NCBI GenBank assembly: GCA_963743825.1
Contig: CAVURC010000007.1
Location: 14,274 to 78,273 of the forward strand
Direction: 5' to 3'
Length of the DNA stretch: 64,000 nt
Source of the DNA: Sva-07 sp963743825
GTDB taxonomy: Bacteria > Actinomycetota > Acidimicrobiia > Acidimicrobiales > Ilumatobacteraceae
Shown here: positions 19,913-28,854 of the stretch, in pieces
How the letters are laid out: the number at the start of each line of letters is the position of its first letter
How positions within the stretch are numbered: position 1 is the first letter of the stretch
Notes under the pieces: model-generated
What the model was told of the DNA's origin: nothing
The model's database searches: none
The model's input: the letters and a program-made list of their open reading frames with translations, nothing else
Position numbers and translations under genes: made by a program

Positions 19913-20884
19913 TCAGCCGACGCGGCGAGCGGTCTCGACGAGGTTGATCTCGTAGAGCACCTCGTCGAGCGCATCCTCGGCGCTGATCGCCGCGAACCGT
20001 TGCGGGTTCTCGTCGGTGCAGCACGACGGCACCGGCGACAGGATCGTCCACGGCCGCGGGTGACAGAACTGCACGACGCTGTAGCGCTCTCCCTCGAACC
20101 CGGGGGCGGCGACCACACGATGCCACCCGATCGGGATCACGCCGTTGGTGAGCCGTTCGAGCATGATGCCGGTGTTGATGATGACGGCGTTGTCGGGTGG
20201 GGTCGCATCGACCCAGCCGTCGTCGACCTTGACCTGCAGCCCGGGAGCAGTGGCGCGGGGCAACGCCGTGATGAGGTTGATGTCACCGTGTTCGGCGGCC
20301 CACACGTGGCCGTCCTCGCCGAGTTCGGACATCGCCGGATACCGGATCGCACGCGTCAGCGTCGGGCCGTCGGCGACCATGTCGTCGAAGAACGTCTCGT
20401 GACATCCGATGCCCTCCGCGATGACCCGCAGGAACCGACGCTGCAGGTCGGCGATCGACTCGTGGAAGCGGTACAGCACCTCGGTGATGCCCGGAACCAC
20501 CGCCTCGGGGAGCACCTGGTCGGGATAGGCGGTGGAGAACTTGCGCTTGAGCGGATGACCGGCGGCGATCGGCGCCGACCAGTTCAGCATCTCCTTCCAG
20601 TCGGGCTTGTCGCTCGACGCCGCGGTTTCCACGAGCAGGCCGGTGTAGCCGGTCTGACCGTTGGCGCCCGGCGCGACGAACTGCTGCTTGGCGTCGGGCG
20701 AGAGCTCGAAGAACGAGCGCAGCATGCCGTAGGTGGTGTCGAGCAGATCGTCCGACAGGTCGTGGCTGGTGTAGACGAATCCGGTTGCGAGGCTGCGCTT
20801 GACACCGTCGACCACGGCGCGACGTTGCGTTCCGGTCGTACGTTCGAACGCGAGCAGGTCGACGTCGAGGATCTGGTCGGTCAT
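19913..20884 (-). CDS. 2-oxoglutarate/Fe(II) oxygenase, isopenicillin-N-synthase-like
   Basis: Intact 323-residue protein. The C-terminal oxygenase domain shows the metal triad: His and Asp in WAAEHGDINL and the distal His in IGWHRVVAAP. The 2-oxoglutarate-binding R-x-S is in GERYSVVQF. The N-terminal DIOX_N-like region is present. It would hydroxylate or oxidise a small molecule, substrate unknown. The ATG lies 7 nt after TAGCGT. It is followed upstream on the same strand by the D-cysteine desulfhydrase gene, 10 bp away, but has its own promoter. Confidence 0.82.
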   Translation of the reverse strand: MTDQILDVDLLAFERTTGTQRRAVVDGVKRSLATGFVYTSHDLSDDLLDTTYGMLRSFFELSPDAKQQFVAPGANGQTGYTGLLVETAASSDKPDWKEMLNWSAPIAAGHPLKRKFSTAYPDQVLPEAVVPGITEVLYRFHESIADLQRRFLRVIAEGIGCHETFFDDMVADGPTLTRAIRYPAMSELGEDGHVWAAEHGDINLITALPRATAPGLQVKVDDGWVDATPPDNAVIINTGIMLERLTNGVIPIGWHRVVAAPGFEGERYSVVQFCHPRPWTILSPVPSCCTDENPQRFAAISAEDALDEVLYEINLVETARRVG

Positions 20885-20894
20885 GGAGGCAACG

Positions 20895-21911
20895 CTAGCG
20901 GTCGAGCGCGACCGGCTCGGGTGGAACGCCTCCCGGCGCGAACAGCGCCGGCCATCCTCCGGTGTGGACGAAGACGACGTCGTCACCGAACCGACCCTCG
21001 GCCGCGAGGCCGAGCAGCCCGGCGCATCCCTTGCCCGAATAGGTGCGATCGAGCAGCCAGCCGCCGTGGCGTGCCGCCCACCGGATGGCGGCGTCGCCGT
21101 CGGCGGTGGGCACGGCGTAGTCGTCGCCCATCCATCGGGTGTCGACCTCGACGTCCTCATGAGCGACGATCGCCGTCGAACCCATCAGCGTGAGGGTGTG
21201 GTTGGCGAGCTCGGCGATGTCGGGGCGTCCGAGATTGACCCCCTTGGCAACGCCGATCGCGATCACGTCGGGAACCCATCGGCCACCGTGGGCCGCCGCT
21301 GCTCGACCGGCGAGCAGGCCGGCGTGGGTGCCGCCACTCGACGACGTGAACACCACATGACCGGGCGCGATCCCGGCAGCCTCGAACTGATCGAGCAGCT
21401 CGATGAACGCCGCCGCATAGCCGAGCGCACCCACGGCGGTGCTGCCCCCGATCGGAATCGCGTACGGCGCGAGGCCGTCGTCGGCGAGCTGGTCGGTCAA
21501 CGACTCACGGGCCATCTCCAGCTCACCCCAGTGGCTCTCCTCGGCGCCGGTGAAGTGCAGCTGGGCGCCGAACAGCATCGACAGCAACTGGTTGCCGGTG
21601 ACCTCGTCGGGGCGTTCGCCGGACAGTACGAGATGTACCTCGAGCCCGAGTCGAGCACCTGCCGCTGCGGTCATCCGGCAGTGGTTCGACTGGGCGGCGC
21701 CGACCGTCACCAACGCCCGCGCTCCCGTGGCCAGCGCTTCGCCGCAGAGGAACTCGAGCTTGCGAGCCTTGTTGCCACCTCCGCCGAGACCGGTCAGGTC
21801 GTCGCGTTTGACCCAGAGCCGAGGTCCTCCATCGAGGATCGGACCCGCTTCGAGCGGGGTGGGCAACGTGGCGAGCCGAGCTCGTTCGAGATGATCGAAC
21901 ACAACCTTCAT
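20895..21911 (-). CDS. dcyD: D-cysteine desulfhydrase / ACC deaminase family PLP enzyme
   Basis: Intact 338-residue fold-type II PLP enzyme. The PLP lysine is in GGGGNKARKLEF, followed by AAQSNHCRMTAAAG and the phosphate-binding SSSGGTHAG. This arrangement fits D-cysteine desulfhydrase, which yields pyruvate, sulfide and ammonia; ACC deaminases share the fold and cannot be fully excluded. The start is 17 bp from the divergent ung start, so the two promoters overlap. Confidence 0.8.
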   Translation of the reverse strand: MKVVFDHLERARLATLPTPLEAGPILDGGPRLWVKRDDLTGLGGGGNKARKLEFLCGEALATGARALVTVGAAQSNHCRMTAAAGARLGLEVHLVLSGERPDEVTGNQLLSMLFGAQLHFTGAEESHWGELEMARESLTDQLADDGLAPYAIPIGGSTAVGALGYAAAFIELLDQFEAAGIAPGHVVFTSSSGGTHAGLLAGRAAAAHGGRWVPDVIAIGVAKGVNLGRPDIAELANHTLTLMGSTAIVAHEDVEVDTRWMGDDYAVPTADGDAAIRWAARHGGWLLDRTYSGKGCAGLLGLAAEGRFGDDVVFVHTGGWPALFAPGGVPPEPVALDR

Positions 21912-21928
21912 GCTAGGCAGGTGGGTCG

Positions 21929-22606
21929 ATGCCGACGACCGATTGGAACCCGTTGCTGCGAGATCAGTTCGACCAGCCCTACTGGAGCGAGCTGCAGACG
22001 TTCGTCGCCCTCGAACGACAACGACACACCGTGTACCCGCCGTCGGGCGACGTGTTCGCCGCGCTGCACCTGACGCCCTACGCCGACACGCGCGTGGTCA
22101 TCTTGGGCCAGGACCCGTACCACGGGCCCCAGCAGGCGCACGGCCTGTGCTTCTCGGTGCGTCCCGGCGTACGCATCCCTCCCTCGCTGATGAACATCCA
22201 CAAGGAACTCCACGACGATCTGGGTCTGCCGATTCCCGAGCACGGCAACCTCGAAGCATGGGCCCGCCACGGTGTGCTCCTGCTGAACACCACGCTGACC
22301 GTGCGCGCCGGGCAGGCTGCGTCGCACCAGCAGCACGGGTGGGAGACGTTCACCGATCACATCATCGAGGTCGTGAGCGACAAGCCCGAGACCGTCGTGT
22401 TCATACTCTGGGGCAACTCGGCTCGCCGCAAGCGCGCCTTGATCGACACCACACGGCACGTCGTGATCGAGTCGGCGCATCCGTCGCCGCTGTCGGCACA
22501 CAACGGCTTCTTCGGGAGCAAACCGTTCAGCCGCGCCAACGCAGCACTGACGGCAGCCGGGCGTGAACCGATCGACTGGAATCTGACCGCGTCGGAGATG
22601 ATGTAG
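21929..22606 (+). CDS. ung: Uracil-DNA glycosylase, family 1
   Basis: Intact 225-residue UNG that removes uracil from DNA. The catalytic water-activating Asp is in VVILGQDPYHGP, uracil contacts follow in GLCFSV and LLLNTTLTVR, and the minor-groove loop is HPSPLSAHNGFFG. AGGTGG just before the ATG could be the ribosome-binding site. The next gene starts 3 nt after its stop. Confidence 0.95.
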   Translation: MPTTDWNPLLRDQFDQPYWSELQTFVALERQRHTVYPPSGDVFAALHLTPYADTRVVILGQDPYHGPQQAHGLCFSVRPGVRIPPSLMNIHKELHDDLGLPIPEHGNLEAWARHGVLLLNTTLTVRAGQAASHQQHGWETFTDHIIEVVSDKPETVVFILWGNSARRKRALIDTTRHVVIESAHPSPLSAHNGFFGSKPFSRANAALTAAGREPIDWNLTASEMM

Positions 22607-22609
22607 GCC

Positions 22610-23484
22610 ATGGCATGGACCACGAGCGATCGGATGATGGGGCTGCGAGCGCAAGCACCCGGCGATCGAGGTGGGCGTCGACACGCTCGACGGCTGGCGG
22701 CGCCACATCTCGGGCCGCAACGCGTCGGTGCTGGCATTCTTCGGCTTTCTCTCGATCTTCCCGCTGTTGCTGGCAGCCACGACCATCCTCGGGCTCGCCC
22801 TCGACGGAAACGAGGACCTGCAGCGACGCATCATCGACGGCGCGCTCGCCGACATCCCGGTGTTGGGCGAGCAGTTGCAGAACGATCCGACGTCGCTCGA
22901 CGGCAGCGTCTGGGTCCTCGTTCTCGGGCTCGGCGTCGCGCTGTGGAGTGCCACCAAGGCCTTCGTCGCACTGCAGGTCGGACTCGACGACGTCTGGGAG
23001 ATCGACGTCGATCATCGCGACGCCATACACAAACAGCGCGGCAAGGCGCTGCTCGGGTTGGTGTTCATCGGCGGCGCTCAGATCGCCGGCCTGGCAGTCA
23101 CCACCGTGGTCAGCGAGGCCGGCCTGCCACTCGGAGGACGCCTCGTGCTGTTCGGTGCCACCGTGGCGATCAATGTCGTGGTGGTCGCCGCGATGTACCG
23201 CTACCTCACCGCAGCCCGACTCTCGTGGGCCGACGTGTGGCCGGGTTCGATCGCAGCGGGAATCGCCTGCGACGTTGATCCAGCAGTTCGGCACCATGAT
23301 CGTGGTGCGGATCACCTCGAACGCGAGCGACACCTACGGCCAGTTCGCCGTGGTACTCGGACTGGTGACGTGGCTGAGCCTGTTGGCCATCGCCACGATC
23401 ATGAGCGCAGAATTCAACGCTGCGCTCATGCGCCGCCGGGAGGGTTCGCTCGCCCGAGTGCGACGTGCGAACGCCGAGTTCTGA
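22610..23484 (+). CDS. YihY/BrkB-family membrane protein
   Basis: About 290 residues with six hydrophobic segments and BrkB/YihY hallmarks: FFGFLSIFPLLLA after a short cytoplasmic lead, ALWSATKAFVALQVGLDDVWE, and the C-terminal VVLGLVTWLSLLAIATIMSAE. The function is unknown; the older RNase BN name is not supported for this family. The frame changes near 22653 and 23272, each by one extra base. It follows ung by 3 nt. A second member of the family is at 63133. Confidence 0.85.
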
Positions 23485-23501
23485 CTCCTTGGATTCCGGG
23501 G

Positions 23502-24047
23502 TCAGGGCTGCAGGATCGTGTACCCGTCGAGCACCGTGAGCAGCGGCGACTCGGGCGCCGGCGGCAGCCGATGGCCGAGGTCGCGTGATCGCACCTCTCC
23601 GATCCACTGATCGTGCTGGTACTCGTGGTTCACGAGTGCTCGCACGAGGCCGGCGGCGACCACCGACAGTTGTTCGGGTGCCCCGACGCCACCGGTGCGG
23701 ATCGCGTCGACGCGCACGATGACGCGCTCGGACACCGCCGCCCGATAGCGCACCAATCGCTCCAGGTGAGGAAGGCCACTGCGAGCAGGCTCCGCGGTGG
23801 CGCTGTCCATGAGTGCATCGAGTTCAGGGTCTGGGCTCGGTTCGGCGGCGAGCAGGTTGCGCACCATGAAGTGCGCCACCGCCGCCTGGTGCCCGAGATG
23901 CCAACCGATCGCGCTGGAGTTCTCGGTCGGGCGCCAACGGAGTTCGGCGTCGGTCAGGTCGAGCCAGAGGGCATCGGTGAACGCCCAGGCACGGCGGAGT
24001 TCGGCGACCAGATCGTCGAGCAGTTCGGCTACCACGTCGCCGTTCAC
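23502..24047 (-). CDS. DinB-like four-helix protein
   Basis: Intact protein of 181 residues with DinB/YfiT-type features: an N-terminal helix with conserved RAW, WRPTENSSAIGWHLGHQAAV carrying the first metal histidine, and a late NHEYQHDQWIGEVR carrying two more. Such proteins bind a divalent metal, and many are thiol-dependent transferases (mycothiol in actinobacteria). The GTG start overlaps the stop of the upstream hydrolase-OsmC gene (GTGA), so the two are coupled. Confidence 0.75.
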   Translation of the reverse strand: MNGDVVAELLDDLVAELRRAWAFTDALWLDLTDAELRWRPTENSSAIGWHLGHQAAVAHFMVRNLLAAEPSPDPELDALMDSATAEPARSGLPHLERLVRYRAAVSERVIVRVDAIRTGGVGAPEQLSVVAAGLVRALVNHEYQHDQWIGEVRSRDLGHRLPPAPESPLLTVLDGYTILQP

Positions 24048-25300
24048 CTGCGATCCTGCTCCGCCAGGCTGGTGACGATGGAACTTGCGGCCTCGAGCGT
24101 GCGGTGGACGGGGCACTTGTCGGCGATCTCGAGCAACTTGGCCCGATCGGCGTCGGTCAGGTCGTCACCGGCGAGGTGGAGCACCCGTTCGAATCGATCG
24201 ATCATGCCCGTTCGGTCGGCGAGCTGCTCGTTGTCGGCGCATTCGGCGCAGTCGTCGGCGTGCACCTTGCCGTGCGTGACCTCGACGGTGACCTGATCGA
24301 GCGGCAGCTGCTTGCGGTCGGCGTACATCCGCAACGTCATCGACGTACAGGCGCCGAGCGCTGCTCCGAGGAAGTCGTACGGCGACGGCCCTGCGTCGAA
24401 TCCGCCGACCGACTCGGGCTCGTCGGCGAGCAGCCGGTGACGCCCGACCACCACGTGATTGAGGAACGCTCCCTGGCTCGTCTCGGCCACGACGACCGGT
24501 GCCGTCGGGCGTGGCGCATCGAGCGCCCCGCTCTCGTCGACGACGTACCGGTTGGCGAACGCCCCGATCATCGACGCCGCGAATTCGGCGTCGGAGACGC
24601 CAGAGAGCAAGTGGTCGGCACCATCGAGCGACACGAAGCTCTTCGGATGGCGCGCGGCGAGGAAGATCTCCGCCGCGTTGTCGATACCGACGGTGTTGTC
24701 GATCGGTGAGTGCAGCACGAGCAGTGCCGTGCGCATCGCGGCGACCCGGTCGGTGACGAGGTGATCGCGGAGATCGTCGACGAACTGCTGACGGATCGTG
24801 AACGTCCGACCGGCGAGCTGCACCTCGGCGGCGCCGTCCGATTCGATCTGCTCGAGCGACGGCGAGAACAGCCGAGTCACGTGCTCGGTGCTCGAGGGCG
24901 CACCGATCGTCGCAACGGCGCGCACTTCGGCGATCGACCCGGCGACGGCAAGCACCGCCGACCCGCCGAGGGAGTGCCCGATGAGCACTTGGGGGGCGCG
25001 GTGGTTGGTCCGCAACCAGTCCGCGGCGGCAACGAGGTCGTCGGTGTTCGACGTGAAGTCGGTGTTGGCGAACTCGCCGTCGCTCATGCCGAGCCCGGTG
25101 AAGTCGAAGCGCAGCACACCGAAGCCCACGTCGGTCAGCGCATTGGCGATCCGCGACGCCGCGTGGATGTCCTTGCCGCAGGTGAAGCAGTGGGCGAACA
25201 GTGCGAACGCCTTCGGCGGCCCGGCCGGCAGGTCGAGTCGGGCGGCCAACTCGGCGCCCTGGCTCCCGGTGAAGGTGACCCGTTCGATGCGTGCTCCCAT
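24044..25300 (-). CDS. Alpha/beta hydrolase fused to OsmC-like domain
   Basis: Intact 418-residue two-domain protein. The N-terminal hydrolase (about 1-255) has the nucleophile elbow GHSLGGSA and the late HLLSG histidine. The C-terminal OsmC domain (about 270-418) has the peroxidatic cysteine in LGACTSMTLRMYADRK and a later CPVH cysteine. OsmC proteins reduce organic peroxides, so the fusion may detoxify ester-linked peroxides; that is inference. It also contains CAECADN. The ATG follows TACGGT by 7 nt. It is coupled to the DinB-like gene. Confidence 0.85.
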   Translation of the reverse strand: MGARIERVTFTGSQGAELAARLDLPAGPPKAFALFAHCFTCGKDIHAASRIANALTDVGFGVLRFDFTGLGMSDGEFANTDFTSNTDDLVAAADWLRTNHRAPQVLIGHSLGGSAVLAVAGSIAEVRAVATIGAPSSTEHVTRLFSPSLEQIESDGAAEVQLAGRTFTIRQQFVDDLRDHLVTDRVAAMRTALLVLHSPIDNTVGIDNAAEIFLAARHPKSFVSLDGADHLLSGVSDAEFAASMIGAFANRYVVDESGALDAPRPTAPVVVAETSQGAFLNHVVVGRHRLLADEPESVGGFDAGPSPYDFLGAALGACTSMTLRMYADRKQLPLDQVTVEVTHGKVHADDCAECADNEQLADRTGMIDRFERVLHLAGDDLTDADRAKLLEIADKCPVHRTLEAASSIVTSLAEQDRR

Positions 25301-25315
25301 GGATCGGACCGTACC

Positions 25316-25361
25316 GAATGAGACGCCGGGTTGAGACGCGGTCAGACCCCGCGTCTCATTC
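25316..25361. repeat. GGGTCTGACCCC-family palindrome with GAGACGC arms
   Basis: GAATGAGACGC and GCGTCTCATTC form perfect outer arms. Inside is a second TGAGACGCGG-type half followed by the core GGTCAGACCCC. It shares the arms with the copies near 40.6 and 46.2 kb. It lies just upstream of the hydrolase-OsmC promoter and touches the acyl-CoA dehydrogenase stop codon. Confidence 0.75.
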
Positions 25362-26604
25362 ACTTGCGGCCGAAACCGAAGAGGTGCTGGCCGACCTTGC
25401 GCATCTGGATCTCCTCGGACCCCTCGGTGATGCGGTAGCGGCGATGGTGACGGTAGATGTGCTCGAACGGCATGTGTCGCGAGTAGCCGACCCCGCCACA
25501 GGTCTGCATCGCACGGTCGGCGGCATCGCAGGCGAGACGGTTGGCGCGGTAGTTGCACATCGCCACGAGATGCGTGACCTCCATGTGATGCTTCGTGTCG
25601 AGCATCGTCGCCGTGTACCGAACGAGTTGGCGCAACATGGCCGCCTCCGTGTGCAGCTCCACGAGCGGGAACTGGATGCCCTGGTTGACCGACAGCTTCT
25701 TGCCCCAGGTGGTCCGGCTGTTGGCGTAGGCGACGGCCTCGTCGATGCAGTACTGGGCCGCACCGAGCGACGACGCCGCCTGACGGATGCGGTTCTCGTG
25801 GACGAAGTGCTGGGCGAGCTCGAGGCCCCGATCGGCCTCGCCGAACAACGCGTCGGCACCGACACGGACGTCGGTGAGGCTCACCTCGGCGTGATCGGTC
25901 GGCATGTTGAACGTCCACCAGAAGAACTCGACCGCGAAGCCGGGTACATCGGTCGGGACGAGGAAGGCGCTGATGCCCTTCGGGCTGCCCGGCTCACCGG
26001 ACGTTCGGGCGAAGATGATGTCGTGGGTGGCGTGGTGCAGCCCCGAGTTCCACCGCTTCATGCCGTTGATGACCCATTCGTCGCCGTCACGCACGGCCGT
26101 GGTCTCCATGTAGGTGGCATCGCTGCCGTGGTTCGGCTCGGTGAGGCCGAACGCCAAGCGGCGAGTGCCGTCGAGGAAGCCGGGCATCCAGTCGGCCTTC
26201 TGCGCCTCGGTGCCGAAGTCACGCATCATCAGCACGGTCGGGAAGTTGCCGACGACCGACGACTCGTTCTGCAGATCGTTGTGCAGGCCGAGCCCCTTGT
26301 GCGCGAGATGCTCGCGGATGATCGCCATCTTCAGATTGCTGGCGTCCTGGCCACCGAACTCGACGGGCAGTGCGAGACGCAGCCACCCTGCCTCGTCAGC
26401 TCGACGGCGCATCTCGCGCAGGAGCGCCTCCCAGTCGGCGCGTGGGACGCCGTCGTTGTCGAAGTCGGTACGTGCCCATTCGCGGCGATGGTCGAAGAAC
26501 CGGATGTTGTCGTCCTGCTGCTCCAGCGGCTTGATCTCGGCCTCGATGAAGGCATCGAGCTCATCGAGCGTGTTGCGGATGTCGGCGGGGATCTCGAAGT
26601 CCAT
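25360..26604 (-). CDS. Acyl-CoA dehydrogenase
   Basis: Intact 414-residue flavoprotein catalysing alpha,beta-dehydrogenation of an acyl-CoA, passing electrons to ETF. Landmarks are FGLTEPNHGSDATYMET (FAD/substrate loop), INGMKRWNSG, the dimer helix segment QTCGGVGYSRHMPFEHIYR and the C-terminal RITEGSEEIQM. The usual catalytic Glu position aligns with this last region (EGSEEI). It has the long N-terminus of the mammalian ACAD10/11-like subgroup. The FixAB-like flavoprotein in this window is one possible electron acceptor. Confidence 0.9.
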   Translation of the reverse strand: MDFEIPADIRNTLDELDAFIEAEIKPLEQQDDNIRFFDHRREWARTDFDNDGVPRADWEALLREMRRRADEAGWLRLALPVEFGGQDASNLKMAIIREHLAHKGLGLHNDLQNESSVVGNFPTVLMMRDFGTEAQKADWMPGFLDGTRRLAFGLTEPNHGSDATYMETTAVRDGDEWVINGMKRWNSGLHHATHDIIFARTSGEPGSPKGISAFLVPTDVPGFAVEFFWWTFNMPTDHAEVSLTDVRVGADALFGEADRGLELAQHFVHENRIRQAASSLGAAQYCIDEAVAYANSRTTWGKKLSVNQGIQFPLVELHTEAAMLRQLVRYTATMLDTKHHMEVTHLVAMCNYRANRLACDAADRAMQTCGGVGYSRHMPFEHIYRHHRRYRITEGSEEIQMRKVGQHLFGFGRK

Positions 26605-26641
26605 CGTTCGAGTGTGCCGACACGGCGACGCCGGCGACGAG

Positions 26642-27391
26642 TCAGGAGGCCCCGAGCCCGCCGGCGACCTGGATGGTCTGCCCGGTCACCCAACGCGCCG
26701 CTGGCGAGGCCAGGTACACCACCGTCGATCCCACATCACGCGGGGTGCCGAGGCCCAACGGCACTCGCGCAGCGAGCTCGTCGATACCGACGCCACGTCG
26801 GTCGATGGCTTCGAAGAGCATCTTCGTCGGGATCATCCCTGGCGCGATCGCATTCACCCGGATGTCCGGCGCCAGTTCGACCGCCATGGTCCGGGTGAGC
26901 GAGATCACCGCGGCCTTGCATGCGGCGTAGTGGCCGCCACCAGGCAGCGCGCCGAACGCGGCCATCGACGCGATGTTGATGATCGAACCCCACCTCATCT
27001 GTTCCGCGGCCGCCATCGAACCGTTCCAGACGGACGTGAAGTTGAGTTCGACACAGCGGTCCCACTCGCTGCGCTCCAGTTCGGCCAGGGGCTTGGTGCC
27101 CTCGGAGCCACCCGCATTGTTGACCCAGATGTCGAGATGGCCGAACTCGTCGAGCGCCGCCGTGGCGAGCGACCCGAGCGCGAACGTATCGGTCACGTCG
27201 GTCGGCACCGCGATGGCCGCTCCCCCGGCGGCGCGGATCGTGGCGGCGACCTGCTCGATCTCGTCGGCCGTCCGCGACGCGAGGACGACGGACGCGCCCG
27301 CCTCGGCCAACGAGTGGGCGATCCCGGCGCCGATCCCGCGACCGGCGCCCGTGACCACAGCCACCTGCCCGTTGAGATCGAAGTCCGTCAC
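26642..27391 (-). CDS. SDR-family oxidoreductase
   Basis: Intact 249-residue classical SDR: cofactor motif TGAGRGIGAG, NNAGGS, catalytic Ser in IINIASMAAF, YAACK with catalytic Tyr and Lys, and the family ending WVTGQTIQVAGG. It resembles 3-oxoacyl-ACP or sterol-type dehydrogenases; the substrate is unknown. The ATG overlaps the gatB stop (ATGA), so it is the last gene of the gatCAB transcript. This linkage may only reflect compact packing. Confidence 0.88.
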   Translation of the reverse strand: MTDFDLNGQVAVVTGAGRGIGAGIAHSLAEAGASVVLASRTADEIEQVAATIRAAGGAAIAVPTDVTDTFALGSLATAALDEFGHLDIWVNNAGGSEGTKPLAELERSEWDRCVELNFTSVWNGSMAAAEQMRWGSIINIASMAAFGALPGGGHYAACKAAVISLTRTMAVELAPDIRVNAIAPGMIPTKMLFEAIDRRGVGIDELAARVPLGLGTPRDVGSTVVYLASPAARWVTGQTIQVAGGLGAS

Positions 27392-28854
27392 GATGCGCCA
27401 GCGGCCGCGCGACGTTCCAGCAGGGCGGTGACGGCCTTGCCGTCGGCCTGACCCTTGGAGGCCTTCATCACCGCGCCGACCAGGGCGCCCATCGCCTTTC
27501 CCTCACCGGCGCAGAACTTGGCCCAGGCGTCGGGTTGGGCCGCGATCGCGTCGTCGACCATCGACTCCAACTCGCCCGTGTCGAGCGCCTCGAAGCCCTT
27601 CGATGCGGCAATCGCCCGTGCGTCGCCGCCACCACTCGACACGATCTCGGCGAGCACCTGCTTGGCCTGGGTCGCGGTCAACTCGCCGTCGACCTCCATC
27701 CGAGTGAGCGCGGCGAGGTCGGCTGCCGGCACCGACGGCTGCCCACCCTCGTCGGCGAAGGCCTCCTTGACGTGGACGAGGGCACGGCCCGCATCGCCGC
27801 CTGCCGCCGCGACCGCGAGCACGTAGGCGTCCTGGCCACGATCGGTCACGACGAGCACCGCTTCGGAGTCGGGGCGTTGGCCGCTCGCCTCGGCGAGCTG
27901 CAAGCGACGCGCGGCCGGGAGCACAGGCAGCGAGTAGCGGACGCGCTCGATCCATTCGGGGTCGGGGTCGACGACGACGAGGTCGGGCTCCTGGAAGTAC
28001 CGGTAGTCGTCGGCATCCTCCTTGCTGCGCAGGGTGTGCGTTCGACCATCGGTCTCGTCCCAGTGACGGGTCTCCTGGCGGATCACCTCGCCCGCTTCGA
28101 GCATGCCCACCTGGCGCTGCGCCTCGTACTCGATCGCCCGGCCGACCGAGCGCACCGAGTTGACGTTCTTGATCTCGCAGCGCGTGCCGAACTCGGCGCC
28201 CGGTAGGCGGACGCTGACGTTGGCATCGACACGCATCGAGCCTTCCTCCATCTTCGCGTCCGAGGCGCCGACGGCCACGAGGATCGCTCGCAATTCGTTG
28301 ACGTACGCCTTGGCCTGCTCGGGGTTGCGAATGTCGGGACGGCTCACGATCTCGACCAGTGGAACGCCGGCGCGGTTGAAGTCGATCAGCGAATGGTCAC
28401 TGCCGTGGATTCGCCCACCCGTGCCGCCGACATGGGTCGACTTGCCGGTGTCCTCCTCCAGGTGTGCGCGCTCGATGCCGACCCGGAAGCCATCGGGAAG
28501 GTCGAGCCAGCCGTCGATGCAGATCGGCTCGTCGTACTGGCTGATCTGGTACGCCTTGGGCATGTCCGGGTAGAAGTAGTTCTTGCGGGCGAAGGTCGAG
28601 CGCTGCACCGTGCAGTTGACCGCCAGCCCGAGCCGCATGGCGAGTTCGACGGCCTGGCGGTTGAGCACGGGAAGTGCGCCGGGCAGGCCGAGTGTGACGG
28701 GGTCGATGTTGGTGTTCGGTTCGTCGCCGAAGCGATTGGGGGAGGCCGAGAAGAGCTTCGTGCGGGTGGCGAGTTCGACGTGGACCTCGAGGCCGACGAC
28801 CATCTCGTAGCCCCGCAACGTCCAGGCAGCCTCGGTCGAGACGGTGTCGCTCAT
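27388..28854 (-). CDS. gatB: Asp-tRNA(Asn)/Glu-tRNA(Gln) amidotransferase subunit B
   Basis: Intact 488-residue GatB. N-terminal GLEVHVEL, the metal and tRNA regions FYPDMPKAYQISQYD and YRYFQEPDL, and a C-terminal YqeY/GatB tail (GAVMKASKGQADGKAV). GatB phosphorylates the mischarged Glu- or Asp-tRNA and accepts ammonia from GatA. Its start overlaps the gatA stop (ATGA). Confidence 0.97.
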   Translation of the reverse strand: MSDTVSTEAAWTLRGYEMVVGLEVHVELATRTKLFSASPNRFGDEPNTNIDPVTLGLPGALPVLNRQAVELAMRLGLAVNCTVQRSTFARKNYFYPDMPKAYQISQYDEPICIDGWLDLPDGFRVGIERAHLEEDTGKSTHVGGTGGRIHGSDHSLIDFNRAGVPLVEIVSRPDIRNPEQAKAYVNELRAILVAVGASDAKMEEGSMRVDANVSVRLPGAEFGTRCEIKNVNSVRSVGRAIEYEAQRQVGMLEAGEVIRQETRHWDETDGRTHTLRSKEDADDYRYFQEPDLVVVDPDPEWIERVRYSLPVLPAARRLQLAEASGQRPDSEAVLVVTDRGQDAYVLAVAAAGGDAGRALVHVKEAFADEGGQPSVPAADLAALTRMEVDGELTATQAKQVLAEIVSSGGGDARAIAASKGFEALDTGELESMVDDAIAAQPDAWAKFCAGEGKAMGALVGAVMKASKGQADGKAVTALLERRAAAGAS